In this document: positions 45,508 to 53,514 of the stretch, piece by piece | Layout: the number at the start of each line of letters is the position of its first letter | Position numbering within the stretch: position 1 is the first letter of the stretch | Source: Frankiaceae bacterium | GTDB lineage: Bacteria > Actinomycetota > Actinomycetes > BP-191 | NCBI GenBank assembly: GCA_035556555.1 | Contig: DATMES010000035.1 | Coordinates: forward strand, 90,492-154,491 | DNA length: 64,000 nt | Direction of reading: 5' to 3' | Made by a program: the position numbers and the translations under genes | Notes under the pieces: model-generated | What the model saw: only the letters and a program-made list of their open reading frames with translations | Told to the model about the DNA's origin: nothing | Database searches by the model: none

Positions 45508-46205
45508 CGCGCCGGCTCGCGGTCGTCGCGACCGCCGTCCTCATGCTGCTCATGCCGGCCGTCCCCGCGTCGGCGCAGGGCGACACGACGGCCATCGCGA
45601 TCAACACGAAGGACGGCTTCGACGTCTTCCGGCTGGCGTTCCAGATCCGGCGCGCCACGCAGGACGTCGTGGACACGGGCAACGGCGCCGTCGCGTACGC
45701 CTCCTGCACCGACTGCCAGACCGTTGCCATCGCGATCCAGGTCGTGCTCATCTCCGGGTACGACTCGTCGGTCGTCGCGCCCGAGAACCTCGCCATCGCC
45801 ATCAACGAGAACTGCGTGCTCTGCGACACCCTCGCGTCGGCGTACCAGTTCGTGCTGACCGCCGAGGGCAACCTGCGCTTCACGGCCGAGGGCAGCCGGC
45901 GGCTCGCGGAGATCCGCCAGGCGCTGCTCGACCTGCGCAAGGAGGACCTGACGGGCGAGCAGATCCAGGCGCGGCTCGACACGATCATGGAGGAGCTCGC
46001 GGACATCCTCTCGACCGAGCTCGTCGAGGCGGGTCCGCCGGCCACGACCCCGAGCGCGACGCCGACCGCCGTGCCGTCGTCGGTCGCGCCGACGTCGGAG
46101 CCCTCGGAGAGCGCGGCGCCGGTGTCGGAGACGCCGCCGCCGAGCGAGTCCGCGACGCCGAGCCCCGAGCCGACCGCCGAGCCGTCGGAGACGGTCGCGC
46201 CGTGA
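45504..46205 (+). CDS. Secreted double-CxxC protein of the peptide cluster
   Basis: 233 aa. GTG start inside the protease stop. Signal peptide 1-24 (AVPASAQ). The core has AIAINTKDGFDVFRLAFQIR, a CTDC pair (68/71) after NGAVAYAS, AIAIQVVL, then AIAINENCVLC (104/107). The two CxxC halves look like an internal duplication. NGAVAYAS recalls the GSVAYANA block of the small peptides. A helical part (about 120-170) and a Ser/Thr/Pro/Glu tail ending TVAP, like that of the protease, follow. May be the extracellular acceptor or partner; no known domain. Confidence 0.75.
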   Translation: MTRRLAVVATAVLMLLMPAVPASAQGDTTAIAINTKDGFDVFRLAFQIRRATQDVVDTGNGAVAYASCTDCQTVAIAIQVVLISGYDSSVVAPENLAIAINENCVLCDTLASAYQFVLTAEGNLRFTAEGSRRLAEIRQALLDLRKEDLTGEQIQARLDTIMEELADILSTELVEAGPPATTPSATPTAVPSSVAPTSEPSESAAPVSETPPPSESATPSPEPTAEPSETVAP

Positions 46206-46975
46206 CCCGCGCGGGTGTGGCGTTCGCGGCGGTGGCCGTGGCGGCGCTGGCGGCGTGCGGGTCGTCGGGCAGCCCGGCCGAGGACGCGTTGCGCGACACC
46301 GCGAAGAACCTCGGCGACATCCGCAGCGCCCGGCTCGACCTGCGCATGACGGCGGAGTCGGCGGCGTCGGAGCCGGTGGGCTTCTCGCTGAAGGGGCCGT
46401 TCGCGCTGCCGGAGAAGGAGGGGCTGCCGGTCGCCGACGTCGAGGTCACGGAGCTGCGCGGGAAGGAGTCGGTGACGTCGTCGTTCGTGTCCACGGGCAC
46501 GGAGGCGTACGTCGTCCGCAACGGCAAGACCACCAAGCTCAACGCGAGCGGCGTCAGCGTCGGCGGCGAGAGCGGCGGCCTGGAGTCGTTGCGCATCGAC
46601 GGCTGGCTGCGCGACCCGGAGATCGAGGATGGGGATGGCGACACCGAGCGGATCACCGCGGGGCTGAACGTCGCCGCGGCGTTCGACGACCTCGGCCGCC
46701 TCGGCGAGCGTCTGGGCACGTCGGCGCTGGCCGGCCTGCGGCCGCTGGACGACGCGGCGAAGGCGCAGCTCGAGAAGTCGGCCAAGGACTCGTCCATCGA
46801 GGTCGTCACCGGCAAGGACGACAGGCTGCTGCGCCGCCTGGTGCTGAAGGTGACGCTGACGGCGGCGGGCGAGGTGCCGGAAGGGCTGCGCTCGCTGGTG
46901 CCGGTGACGTTGTCGCTGTCGATGGACCTCGCGGAGGTCAACCGGCCTGTTCGCGTCGAGCCGCCCGCGACGTAG
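46202..46975 (+). CDS. LppX/LprG-like lipoprotein of the peptide cluster
   Basis: 257 aa. GTG overlaps the preceding stop (GTGA). Lipobox LAAC with Cys19. SARLDLRMTAES, VGFSLKGPFALP, EAYVVRNGKTTKL, and LRRLVLKVTLTAA fit the LppX_LprAFG beta-sheet fold that carries lipids or glycolipids in the envelope. A helical insert (AAAFDDLGRLGERLGTSALA) lies in the middle. Its coupling to the protease and the secreted protein suggests a shared complex at the outer membrane face. Ends 10 nt before an aldehyde dehydrogenase gene. Confidence 0.8.
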   Translation: MTRAGVAFAAVAVAALAACGSSGSPAEDALRDTAKNLGDIRSARLDLRMTAESAASEPVGFSLKGPFALPEKEGLPVADVEVTELRGKESVTSSFVSTGTEAYVVRNGKTTKLNASGVSVGGESGGLESLRIDGWLRDPEIEDGDGDTERITAGLNVAAAFDDLGRLGERLGTSALAGLRPLDDAAKAQLEKSAKDSSIEVVTGKDDRLLRRLVLKVTLTAAGEVPEGLRSLVPVTLSLSMDLAEVNRPVRVEPPAT

Positions 46976-46985
46976 CCTGCGGGGC

Positions 46986-48359
46986 ATGGCTGAGGTCGAG
47001 GTCCGGAGTCCCTACGACGGCTCGCCGGTCGGCACCGTGCCCGCCTGTGACGCGGACGACGCGTGGCGCGCGGTGGTCGCGGGAGCCAAGGCGCTGGCGC
47101 GCGACGACTTCCCGCGGCACGAGCGCATCGCCGTCCTCGAACGCACCGCGGTCGCGCTGTCCGAGCAGGTGGAGGACTTCGCGCGGGTCATCGCCGCCGA
47201 GGCGGCGAAGCCGATCAGGACCGCGCGGATCGAGGCGCAGCGCGCGGTGGACACGTTCGCGACGGCGGCGGCCGAGGCGCGGATGCTCGCGGGGGAGATG
47301 GTGCCGGTCGAGTCGGTGGCGGCGGGGGCGGGGCGGGTGGCGTTCACGCTGCGGGTGCCGGTTGGTGTCGTGGCGGCGATCGCGCCGTTCAACTTCCCGC
47401 TGAACCTCGTCGCGCACAAGGTCGCGCCGGCCATCGCGGCGGGCTGCCCGGTCGTCGTCAAGCCGGCCTCGCAGACGCCGCTGTCGGCGCTGAAGCTGGT
47501 GGCGTTGCTGCACGAGCTCGGCGTGCCGCCCGGCTGGCTCAGCGTCGTCACGGGCTCGGGAAGCACCGTCGGCGGGGCGCTGGTGGCGCACCCGTCGGTG
47601 GCGTACGTGTCGTTCACCGGCAGCCCCGAGGTCGGCTGGGGGCTCGTGGCCGCCGCGCCGCGGGCGAAGGTGCGGCTCGAGCTCGGCTCCAACTCGCCGC
47701 TCATCGTCTGCGCGTCCGGCGACTGGGAGGCGGCTGCGTCGAAGGCGGCGGTGGCGGCGTTCAGCCACGCGGGCCAGTCGTGCATCTCGACGCAGCGGAT
47801 CTACGTGCACTCGTCGGTGCACGACGACTTCGTCGCGGCGCTGCTGCCCAAGGTCGAGGCGCTCGTCGTGGGCGACCCGCTGGACGAGGCGACGGACGTC
47901 TCGTCGCTGATCTCGGAGGGCGACACCGAGCGCGTACGGCGCTGGCTCGCCGAGGCGGAGGACGGCGGCGCGAAGGTGCTCGCCGGCGGCACGCTGGACG
48001 GCGGCGTGCTGCGCCCGACCGTCGTGACGGACGTACGGCCGGACATGAAGGTCGTGTGCGAGGAGGTGTTCGGGCCGGTCGTGACCGTGACGGCGTTCGA
48101 CGCGTTCGACGACGCGGTCGGGCAGGCGAACGACTCGCGCTTCGGCCTGCAGGCGGGGGTCTTCACGCGCGACCTCGGCGAGGCGCTGCGCGCCGCTAAG
48201 GAGCTGCGGTACGGCGGCGTGCTCGTCAACGAGGTGCCGACGTGGCGGGCCGACCCGCAGCCGTACGGCGGCGTCAAGGACAGCGGCAACACCCGCGAGG
48301 GGCCGCGCTACGCGATCGAGGAGATGACCGAGCCGCGGCTCGTCGTGCTCAACCCCTAG
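46986..48359 (+). CDS. Aldehyde dehydrogenase (NAD(P)-dependent)
   Basis: 457 aa. Catalytic Cys266 in AGQSCISTQR and general-base Glu232 in LELGSNSPL. Cofactor motif PFNFPLNLVAHKVAPA and FTGSPEVGW. C-terminal EEVFGPVVTV and PYGGVKDSGNTREGP. The last motif is a variant of the usual PFGGxKxSGxGRE. Closest in style to the short glyceraldehyde/succinate-semialdehyde-type enzymes; substrate undetermined. Start 10 nt behind the lipoprotein, so it may share the peptide-operon transcript, though its function is likely unrelated. Confidence 0.92.
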   Translation: MAEVEVRSPYDGSPVGTVPACDADDAWRAVVAGAKALARDDFPRHERIAVLERTAVALSEQVEDFARVIAAEAAKPIRTARIEAQRAVDTFATAAAEARMLAGEMVPVESVAAGAGRVAFTLRVPVGVVAAIAPFNFPLNLVAHKVAPAIAAGCPVVVKPASQTPLSALKLVALLHELGVPPGWLSVVTGSGSTVGGALVAHPSVAYVSFTGSPEVGWGLVAAAPRAKVRLELGSNSPLIVCASGDWEAAASKAAVAAFSHAGQSCISTQRIYVHSSVHDDFVAALLPKVEALVVGDPLDEATDVSSLISEGDTERVRRWLAEAEDGGAKVLAGGTLDGGVLRPTVVTDVRPDMKVVCEEVFGPVVTVTAFDAFDDAVGQANDSRFGLQAGVFTRDLGEALRAAKELRYGGVLVNEVPTWRADPQPYGGVKDSGNTREGPRYAIEEMTEPRLVVLNP

Positions 48360-48393
48360 GAGGAACGGCACGGGGTGGGGCGAAGTGTCAGGG

Positions 48394-49479
48394 ATGCGCG
48401 TACGCCTGATCGCTGTCGCCGCCCTGCTCGGGCTGGCGCCGCTCGGCGTGCCCGCGGACGCCGCGAGCACCGTGCACGTGAGCGGTCGCGTCATCGACGC
48501 CTCGGGCAAGGGCGTGGCGGGCGCGCGGGTGGAGTTCGCGCTGCGGCCCGACCCGATGCTCTACAACCAGCAGTACTGCCCCGTTCGGCCCTGGGAGATC
48601 CAGTGCCGCGTGCACCGCGTCACCGGCACCACGCGCGCGGACGGCAGGTACTCGCTGCCGGTCAAGCTGTCGTCGTACCTCGCCTCGGAGAAGAAGCACG
48701 ACCTCGTCGTGACGGACCGATCAGGGGCGCAGACGGCGGTGCAGTTCTACTTCGTGCGCAAGCCGATGACCGTGAAGGACATGCCGATCTGGCGCGGCCG
48801 CGCGTCGATCGACCCCGACGGGCCGCTGCACAGGACGCTGCACGTCGACGCGCTGGCGCCGTTCTACGGCACCCTGTACATGCAGGGCGCGCTCGTCCAC
48901 CTCATGCAGGGCTCGGCGCCGGCGTGGCAGTTCACGACCGTGAAGGACGACCGGCGCGTGGACGGGCGGATCGTCGAGACGGGCATCACCGGCATCAAGG
49001 CGTACCAGGTCGCGATCCGCGAACGGCAGTACCTCACGTACTCGTCGCCGGTCTACAAGGTCCCGAGCGCGGTGCGGCCGCTGTCGCGCGGCGCCGCGTG
49101 CGCGACGTACGGGCCCGACGACAAGCTGCTGCCGCTGGCCGGGTGCAAGTACACCGACGGGCGGCTCACGACGCCGATCTCCGCGAAGTACCAGCAGGCC
49201 GGCTACAAGTCCTGCAACAGCGCCTCGCAGTGCGCCAACCCGCGGCACGTCCTCCTCGACCTGAAGACCGTGCAGCCGGTCGGTGCGTTCGTGGCGCGGG
49301 GCTGCGTACCCGGCGAGCTCGAGGTGTCGGCGGAGGGGACGGCGTTCGCGCCGTGGCCGACCGCGACGCTCGGTGACGGGGCGTATGTCGGCCCGCCGGT
49401 GCTCGCGCGGTACGTCCGGGTGGACCTGGCGAAGTGCGCGTTCAAGGCGACAGAGCTGTCGGTCTTCGCCCCGTTGTAG
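48394..49479 (+). CDS. Secreted protein with carboxypeptidase-regulatory-like domain
   Basis: 361 aa from ATG 48394 (GTG 48385 possible). Signal peptide to about 26 (PADAAS). STVHVSGRVIDASGKGVAGA and TRADGRYSLPVKL are typical of a carboxypeptidase-regulatory/CNA-B-like beta sandwich. The C-terminal half has several cysteines (AACATY, AGCKYT, KSCNSASQC, RGCVPG) and no known motif. Downstream, 49480-49854 holds no gene I can support, only copies of repeats R1 and R2. Confidence 0.76.
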   Translation: MRVRLIAVAALLGLAPLGVPADAASTVHVSGRVIDASGKGVAGARVEFALRPDPMLYNQQYCPVRPWEIQCRVHRVTGTTRADGRYSLPVKLSSYLASEKKHDLVVTDRSGAQTAVQFYFVRKPMTVKDMPIWRGRASIDPDGPLHRTLHVDALAPFYGTLYMQGALVHLMQGSAPAWQFTTVKDDRRVDGRIVETGITGIKAYQVAIRERQYLTYSSPVYKVPSAVRPLSRGAACATYGPDDKLLPLAGCKYTDGRLTTPISAKYQQAGYKSCNSASQCANPRHVLLDLKTVQPVGAFVARGCVPGELEVSAEGTAFAPWPTATLGDGAYVGPPVLARYVRVDLAKCAFKATELSVFAPL

Positions 49480-49509
49480 CGGCGCCTCCCGGTCGGCCCG
49501 GCTGGTCCC

Positions 49510-49559
49510 GTTCTGTGAAGATCACCACGCGTGAGACCGGTTGGCGGACTCCACAGAAC
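49510..49559 (+). repeat. 50-bp dispersed intergenic repeat R1, copy 3
   Basis: The best-preserved copy: GTTCTGTG at the left end is the exact inverse of CACAGAAC at the right end, enclosing AAGATCACCACGCG, GAGACCGG and GGCGGACT. Same orientation as copies at 2858 and 10563. Lies between the convergent genes at 48394 and 49855. Confidence 0.82.
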
Positions 49560-49771
49560 AACGTGGCGTACGCGCGCGACCGGCAGCACGGCGCCATCGA
49601 CGCCGGGACATGATCCCTACGGTTGATCGCGTGGGAGCGAGCGCCTACGACCTCTGGTACGACGCCACGAGTGTCGGCGCCGACTGGTCGTGGAGTGCTG
49701 GCTCTCGCACGGTCCTCGCGCCGCCGACGAGCCAGGTACGGACCCCCGGGAAGCCCGCGACCCTACGGAAC

Positions 49772-49831
49772 TTCGTGATCTTGGCTACGTCTGTGCTGTC
49801 CGGCTTGCAGAAACGTCGCCAAGATCACGAA
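49772..49831 (-). repeat. 60-bp hairpin repeat R2, copy 2
   Basis: Arms TTCGTGATCTTGGC and GCCAAGATCACGAA are identical to copy 1 (20734-20793). Its reverse complement aligns with copy 1 without gaps, differing at about 7 loop positions, so it is the same element in opposite orientation. Located 23 nt downstream of the stop of the ceramidase-like gene. Confidence 0.82.
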
Positions 49832-49854
49832 AGGCGCGGCCCGGGCGCCTCTCC

Positions 49855-52608
49855 CTAGAGAGCGGGCATCGGCTTGCGGGGCGGGCCGAGCACGGTGTTG
49901 GACGGGGCGCCGTTCGCCTCCCCGTAGGCGTCGCGCACGTTGCCCGGCGCCACGACCGCGCTCTCGCCCTTGGCGAGCACGAGGGTGGCGTACCAACGGC
50001 CGTTGGAGAACGTCGCCGGCACGGTGCGCCAGTCGCCGCGGTCGCGCAGCACGGTCACCACGGCCGACACCACCGACGACCGAGATGCCCACGGGCGGAA
50101 CGTGCACGTCTTGCAGAGGTCCTTGTTGCCGTCGTCCTTGATGTAGCGGAACGGCGAGGAGTACGTCCTCGGGTACGTCACCGGGTCCACGACGAACGAC
50201 AGCCGCCCGTCGGCCTCACGCCGCAGGTCCTTCGCGACGAGGCCGTCCCAGGCCGACACGGTGAACGGCGACTCGAAGCGGTACGGCACGTTCGCCCCGC
50301 CGGAGCGGATGACGCCGTCGACGACGAAGCGGTACTGGCCGGTCGGCGTCGAGCCGAGGCGCGAGGGGAACGCGTGGTACGCCTCGAACGCCGCCGTCCA
50401 GATCCACTCCTGCGACCCGGTCCGCGCGGTCGCGAGGCCCTGGACCCCGCGAGGCAGCGCGACCTTGAGCGGCACCTCGCCGGTCTGGTCGGCGTAGGTC
50501 TGCCACGTCCCGCTCACGAGCCGCTCGACGCGGACCCGCGGCTGGTCGACGGCGTTGGAGCCGCCGCGCCACGAGAACGACGTGCCGTCGAAGCGCGTGA
50601 TGTTCTTGGCCGGCGTGACGACGGCCGCGGGGCCGACGTCGTCGGGGAGCGAGGCCTCGTACGCCTCGTACGCCGCTGCGGACGCCTGGCCCAGCGCCAC
50701 CGCGAGGGCTGCCTGGCGCGCCTCGTCCGCGAGACCCACCGCGTGCGTCGTCTCATCCGCCAGGTCGGGCCCGCCCTTCATCTTCCCTGCCATCCGCACG
50801 AGCCGCGTCGACATGTAGTCGGCGGTGTGCGGGCCGTACGACGTCAGCGCCTTCCGGTACGAGTCGTACGCCTGGTACTCGCGGTAGGAGACCGTGTAGC
50901 CGTTGTAGTCGCCGGCGTGGCCGACGCCGACGGCGAGCGTGTAGCCGAGGTCGGCGGGCAGCTCCTCCTTGGTGAAGTTGCCGTAGATCTTCGCCGGGTC
51001 GTGGGGCTCGCTCATCGCGGCCGCGACGTTCTCGGGGTCGTCCCAGCCTCGTGCGTCGTTGTGGATCTGCGCGTTCATCCGCCGGTACGTCATGTCGGAG
51101 ATCGTCACGGTGCCGCGGCCGCGCGTGGGCGGGTCGGGGCAGGTCCACGTCGTGTCGTCGTTGCGCGTGCAGAGGCCGGCCCAGTCGTAGCCGTCGTAGA
51201 TGTTGCCCTGGGTCTTGTCCGCGCGGCTCTCGAAGTTCTTGATGATGTCGACCTGCGCCTCGCAGGCGCACGACGCGAGCACGACCTCGCCGACGCGGAA
51301 CGCCTGGAGCCGCAGCCGGGCGTTCTCCTCGACGGCCGCGAACGACGGGGCGTCGTAGTTGTCGGGCACGGGGATGTCGTGCTCCTTGAGGCTTTCGTAG
51401 ACCGCCGCCATGCCCGAGGTCGGCGCGTCGCCGCGCTCGCAGTCGGGCATGCCCGCGACGGGCGCGCCGGGGTCGCCGTCGAGCGTCTTCTGCGTACGAC
51501 AGTTCGACACGCTGGGGTACGGGTGCGACACCGGGCCCGGGGTCCAGCGGGAGTAGACGTCGACGGGCACGTCGGCCGAGTACGGCACCGCGCCGCCACC
51601 GGAGGCCAGCGTGCCGAGCGCGCCGAGGACGGCGTCGGCGACGTACCGCGCGCCGCGCTCCATCTGCGCGAACCCGACGTGCGCCCAGGCGCGGATCACG
51701 CCGTCGGACATGGTCTCGAAGCCGCTCCGGAAGTACGGGCCCTCGGCCGAGCCGACGTCGCCCTGGCTGAACACCAGCGGCGCGCCGGTCTCGCGGTCGA
51801 CGTAGCGCTCCAACGTGCCGACGTAGTCGGCGGAGATGAGGTCGTACGCGTCGAGCGACTCGGGGTGCTGGCCCCAGTTCATCCACGTCGCGATCGGCTT
51901 GCCGGTGTCCTGGCGGGTGAACGACATGACGACGAGGCCGTTGTCGCCCTCGGCGTCGGGGTAGCCGGCGGGGGAGCCGTCGTGCGCGCGCTGCGGCCCG
52001 ACGATGTTGCCCTTGTAGACGCTGAACGGCACCTCGGTCGCGCCCATCTTCGCCGGGGCGAGGCGCGACTCGGCGGTGGTGATCGCCTCGGCCACGGCGC
52101 GCGCCTGGAACTCGAACGCCCGCAGGTCCACCGCGTCCTGGAACAGCCACACGCCCGCGGCCGGGGTGGCGTAGTACGGCGAGGAGTGGTTGTGCGTGAC
52201 GCCGTAGAGGATCGCGTCGTACGTCACGCCGCTGCCCGCGGCCTCGAGCAGCTGGCCCACGCGGCGGAGCAGCAGGTCCTGGGCGAGGTAGTTGTCGGTC
52301 TTGAGCAGCGCGATCCGCTTGCCGTTGGTGCCCTGCAGGACGATCGCGCGTGCCGTGAGGCGCGACTGGACGCCGTACGACGGCGCCTTCTTCGTGCCGT
52401 GCAGGTGCGGGTCGGTCTCGCCGCCGGAGAGCGCGCTGGCGATGGGCGAGCCGGTGGTGCCGTACTGGCCGGCCCCCGAGCCGACGTGCCACGTGTCGTC
52501 CACGACGGCGGCACCCGCGAGCAGGGTGGGCGGCGCCTCGGCGTGCGTGACCGCGGTGAGCGGTACGAGCGCGAGCGCGGCGATGGCGGGCAGCAGACGA
52601 CGCAGCAA
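49855..52608 (-). CDS. Secreted neutral/alkaline ceramidase-like protein
   Basis: 917 aa with a signal peptide (cleavage near THAEA). Motifs recall the neutral ceramidase family: YGVTHNHSSP (THTHSGP in classical enzymes), the WMNWGQHPESL histidine region, and FSQGDVGSAEGP. The length is well above classical ceramidases (~650 aa); the C-terminal part (after about 640) adds beta-rich domains with RYKFV- and FRPWASRSS-type segments. Probably hydrolyses an extracellular amide or ester lipid; the changed motif makes true ceramidase activity uncertain. Confidence 0.82.
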   Translation of the reverse strand: MLRRLLPAIAALALVPLTAVTHAEAPPTLLAGAAVVDDTWHVGSGAGQYGTTGSPIASALSGGETDPHLHGTKKAPSYGVQSRLTARAIVLQGTNGKRIALLKTDNYLAQDLLLRRVGQLLEAAGSGVTYDAILYGVTHNHSSPYYATPAAGVWLFQDAVDLRAFEFQARAVAEAITTAESRLAPAKMGATEVPFSVYKGNIVGPQRAHDGSPAGYPDAEGDNGLVVMSFTRQDTGKPIATWMNWGQHPESLDAYDLISADYVGTLERYVDRETGAPLVFSQGDVGSAEGPYFRSGFETMSDGVIRAWAHVGFAQMERGARYVADAVLGALGTLASGGGAVPYSADVPVDVYSRWTPGPVSHPYPSVSNCRTQKTLDGDPGAPVAGMPDCERGDAPTSGMAAVYESLKEHDIPVPDNYDAPSFAAVEENARLRLQAFRVGEVVLASCACEAQVDIIKNFESRADKTQGNIYDGYDWAGLCTRNDDTTWTCPDPPTRGRGTVTISDMTYRRMNAQIHNDARGWDDPENVAAAMSEPHDPAKIYGNFTKEELPADLGYTLAVGVGHAGDYNGYTVSYREYQAYDSYRKALTSYGPHTADYMSTRLVRMAGKMKGGPDLADETTHAVGLADEARQAALAVALGQASAAAYEAYEASLPDDVGPAAVVTPAKNITRFDGTSFSWRGGSNAVDQPRVRVERLVSGTWQTYADQTGEVPLKVALPRGVQGLATARTGSQEWIWTAAFEAYHAFPSRLGSTPTGQYRFVVDGVIRSGGANVPYRFESPFTVSAWDGLVAKDLRREADGRLSFVVDPVTYPRTYSSPFRYIKDDGNKDLCKTCTFRPWASRSSVVSAVVTVLRDRGDWRTVPATFSNGRWYATLVLAKGESAVVAPGNVRDAYGEANGAPSNTVLGPPRKPMPAL

Positions 52609-52773
52609 CGGTGCTCCAGGGCGCGGGGCGAACGAGGGGGTGCGCGTAGGGGAGCCGGCAGGGGCGGCTGCGCTACGGGTTCAGTTCGTGATGCAGGGAC
52701 CTGGTTCCTGCCCGTCGAACGTTCCTCCGGCCGCGCACCCCTAACGCGGCGTCCCATTCCCAGAAGGAGAACC

Positions 52774-53469
52774 ATGCGTTTCGCCCGCCGGGCGCTCGCG
52801 ACCACCGTCGCGACGCTCGCCCTCACCGCCGGCGCCGTCACCGTCGCCGGCTCCGCCGCCGCTTCGCCCGAGGACGGCGAAGGCTGTGTCGGCCTGCCGT
52901 CGAACCACGCGGTCTACGTCTGCGTCATCTCCGTGACGCCGATGAACGCGCTGCCCGGCACCAGCAGCACCCCGCTCAACGTTCCCGTGCCCGAGGTCTG
53001 CTACTACCTCGACTGCACCGACGAGACGACCGTCACGGTGCCCGTTCCCGGCGTCACCGAGGGCAGCGGCCAGGTCGCGACCCTCTGGCACAACGACGTC
53101 TACTACCCGATCGCGGTCGGCACGGACGGCGCCTTCTCGCTGCTCACGACCGCTCTCGACCTCGCGCTCGGCGCGTACCAGACCGCGTACGACACCGCGT
53201 GGCGCGAGTACGGGGACGCGATGGAGCTCGTGGGCCGCGAGTACGACGACGCGATGGAGATGGTCAGCGAGCAGTACTACTACGTGACGGACACCCTGAA
53301 CAACCTCGACGTGGGCTACACGCTCTACTCGCGCTACCGCTCGCTCACCCGGAACACGTACGTCCGGCTGATCCTGGAGACCGCTGGCGTCGAGGTCGAC
53401 TGGTGCGACACGTGGAACGGGTGGCTCGGGGGCGTCACCGGCTACTACGACTACTACTGCTACTACTAA
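52774..53469 (+). CDS. Secreted tyrosine-rich protein of unknown function
   Basis: 231 aa. ATG at 52774 with AAGGAGA 5 nt upstream. Signal peptide to about 31 (GSAAASPED). Cysteines at GCVG, YVCVI, EVCYYLDC, DWCDTW and the penultimate region. A long amphipathic helix (about 130-200) has Tyr pairs at helical spacing (YQTAYDTAWREYGDAM, REYDDAMEMV, EQYYYV). The last twelve residues include six tyrosines. It looks like a structural or surface-coating protein. Followed by a strong terminator. Confidence 0.78.
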   Translation: MRFARRALATTVATLALTAGAVTVAGSAAASPEDGEGCVGLPSNHAVYVCVISVTPMNALPGTSSTPLNVPVPEVCYYLDCTDETTVTVPVPGVTEGSGQVATLWHNDVYYPIAVGTDGAFSLLTTALDLALGAYQTAYDTAWREYGDAMELVGREYDDAMEMVSEQYYYVTDTLNNLDVGYTLYSRYRSLTRNTYVRLILETAGVEVDWCDTWNGWLGGVTGYYDYYCYY

Positions 53470-53483
53470 GCCAGCCGAACGAG

Positions 53484-53513
53484 GCCCCCGCGACCGGTCG
53501 TCGCGGGGGCTTC
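53484..53513. terminator. Bidirectional terminator between Tyr-rich gene and histidine kinase
   Basis: Perfect 11-bp stem GCCCCCGCGAC / GTCGCGGGGGC with loop CGGTC, followed by TTCGTC. It sits 14 nt after one stop and 5 nt before the other in a convergent pair. Confidence 0.8.
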
Positions 53514-53514
53514 G

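Noticed and set aside
49541..49858. 105-codon plus-strand frame in the spacer before the ceramidase-like gene
   Set aside because: Its ends are made of repeats R1 and R2, it has no ribosome site, and the middle has no recognisable protein character.
49690..52773. Long plus-strand open frame ahead of the Tyr-rich protein
   Set aside because: It is the antisense of the ceramidase-like gene; only the part from ATG 52774, with a strong ribosome site and signal peptide, is coding.
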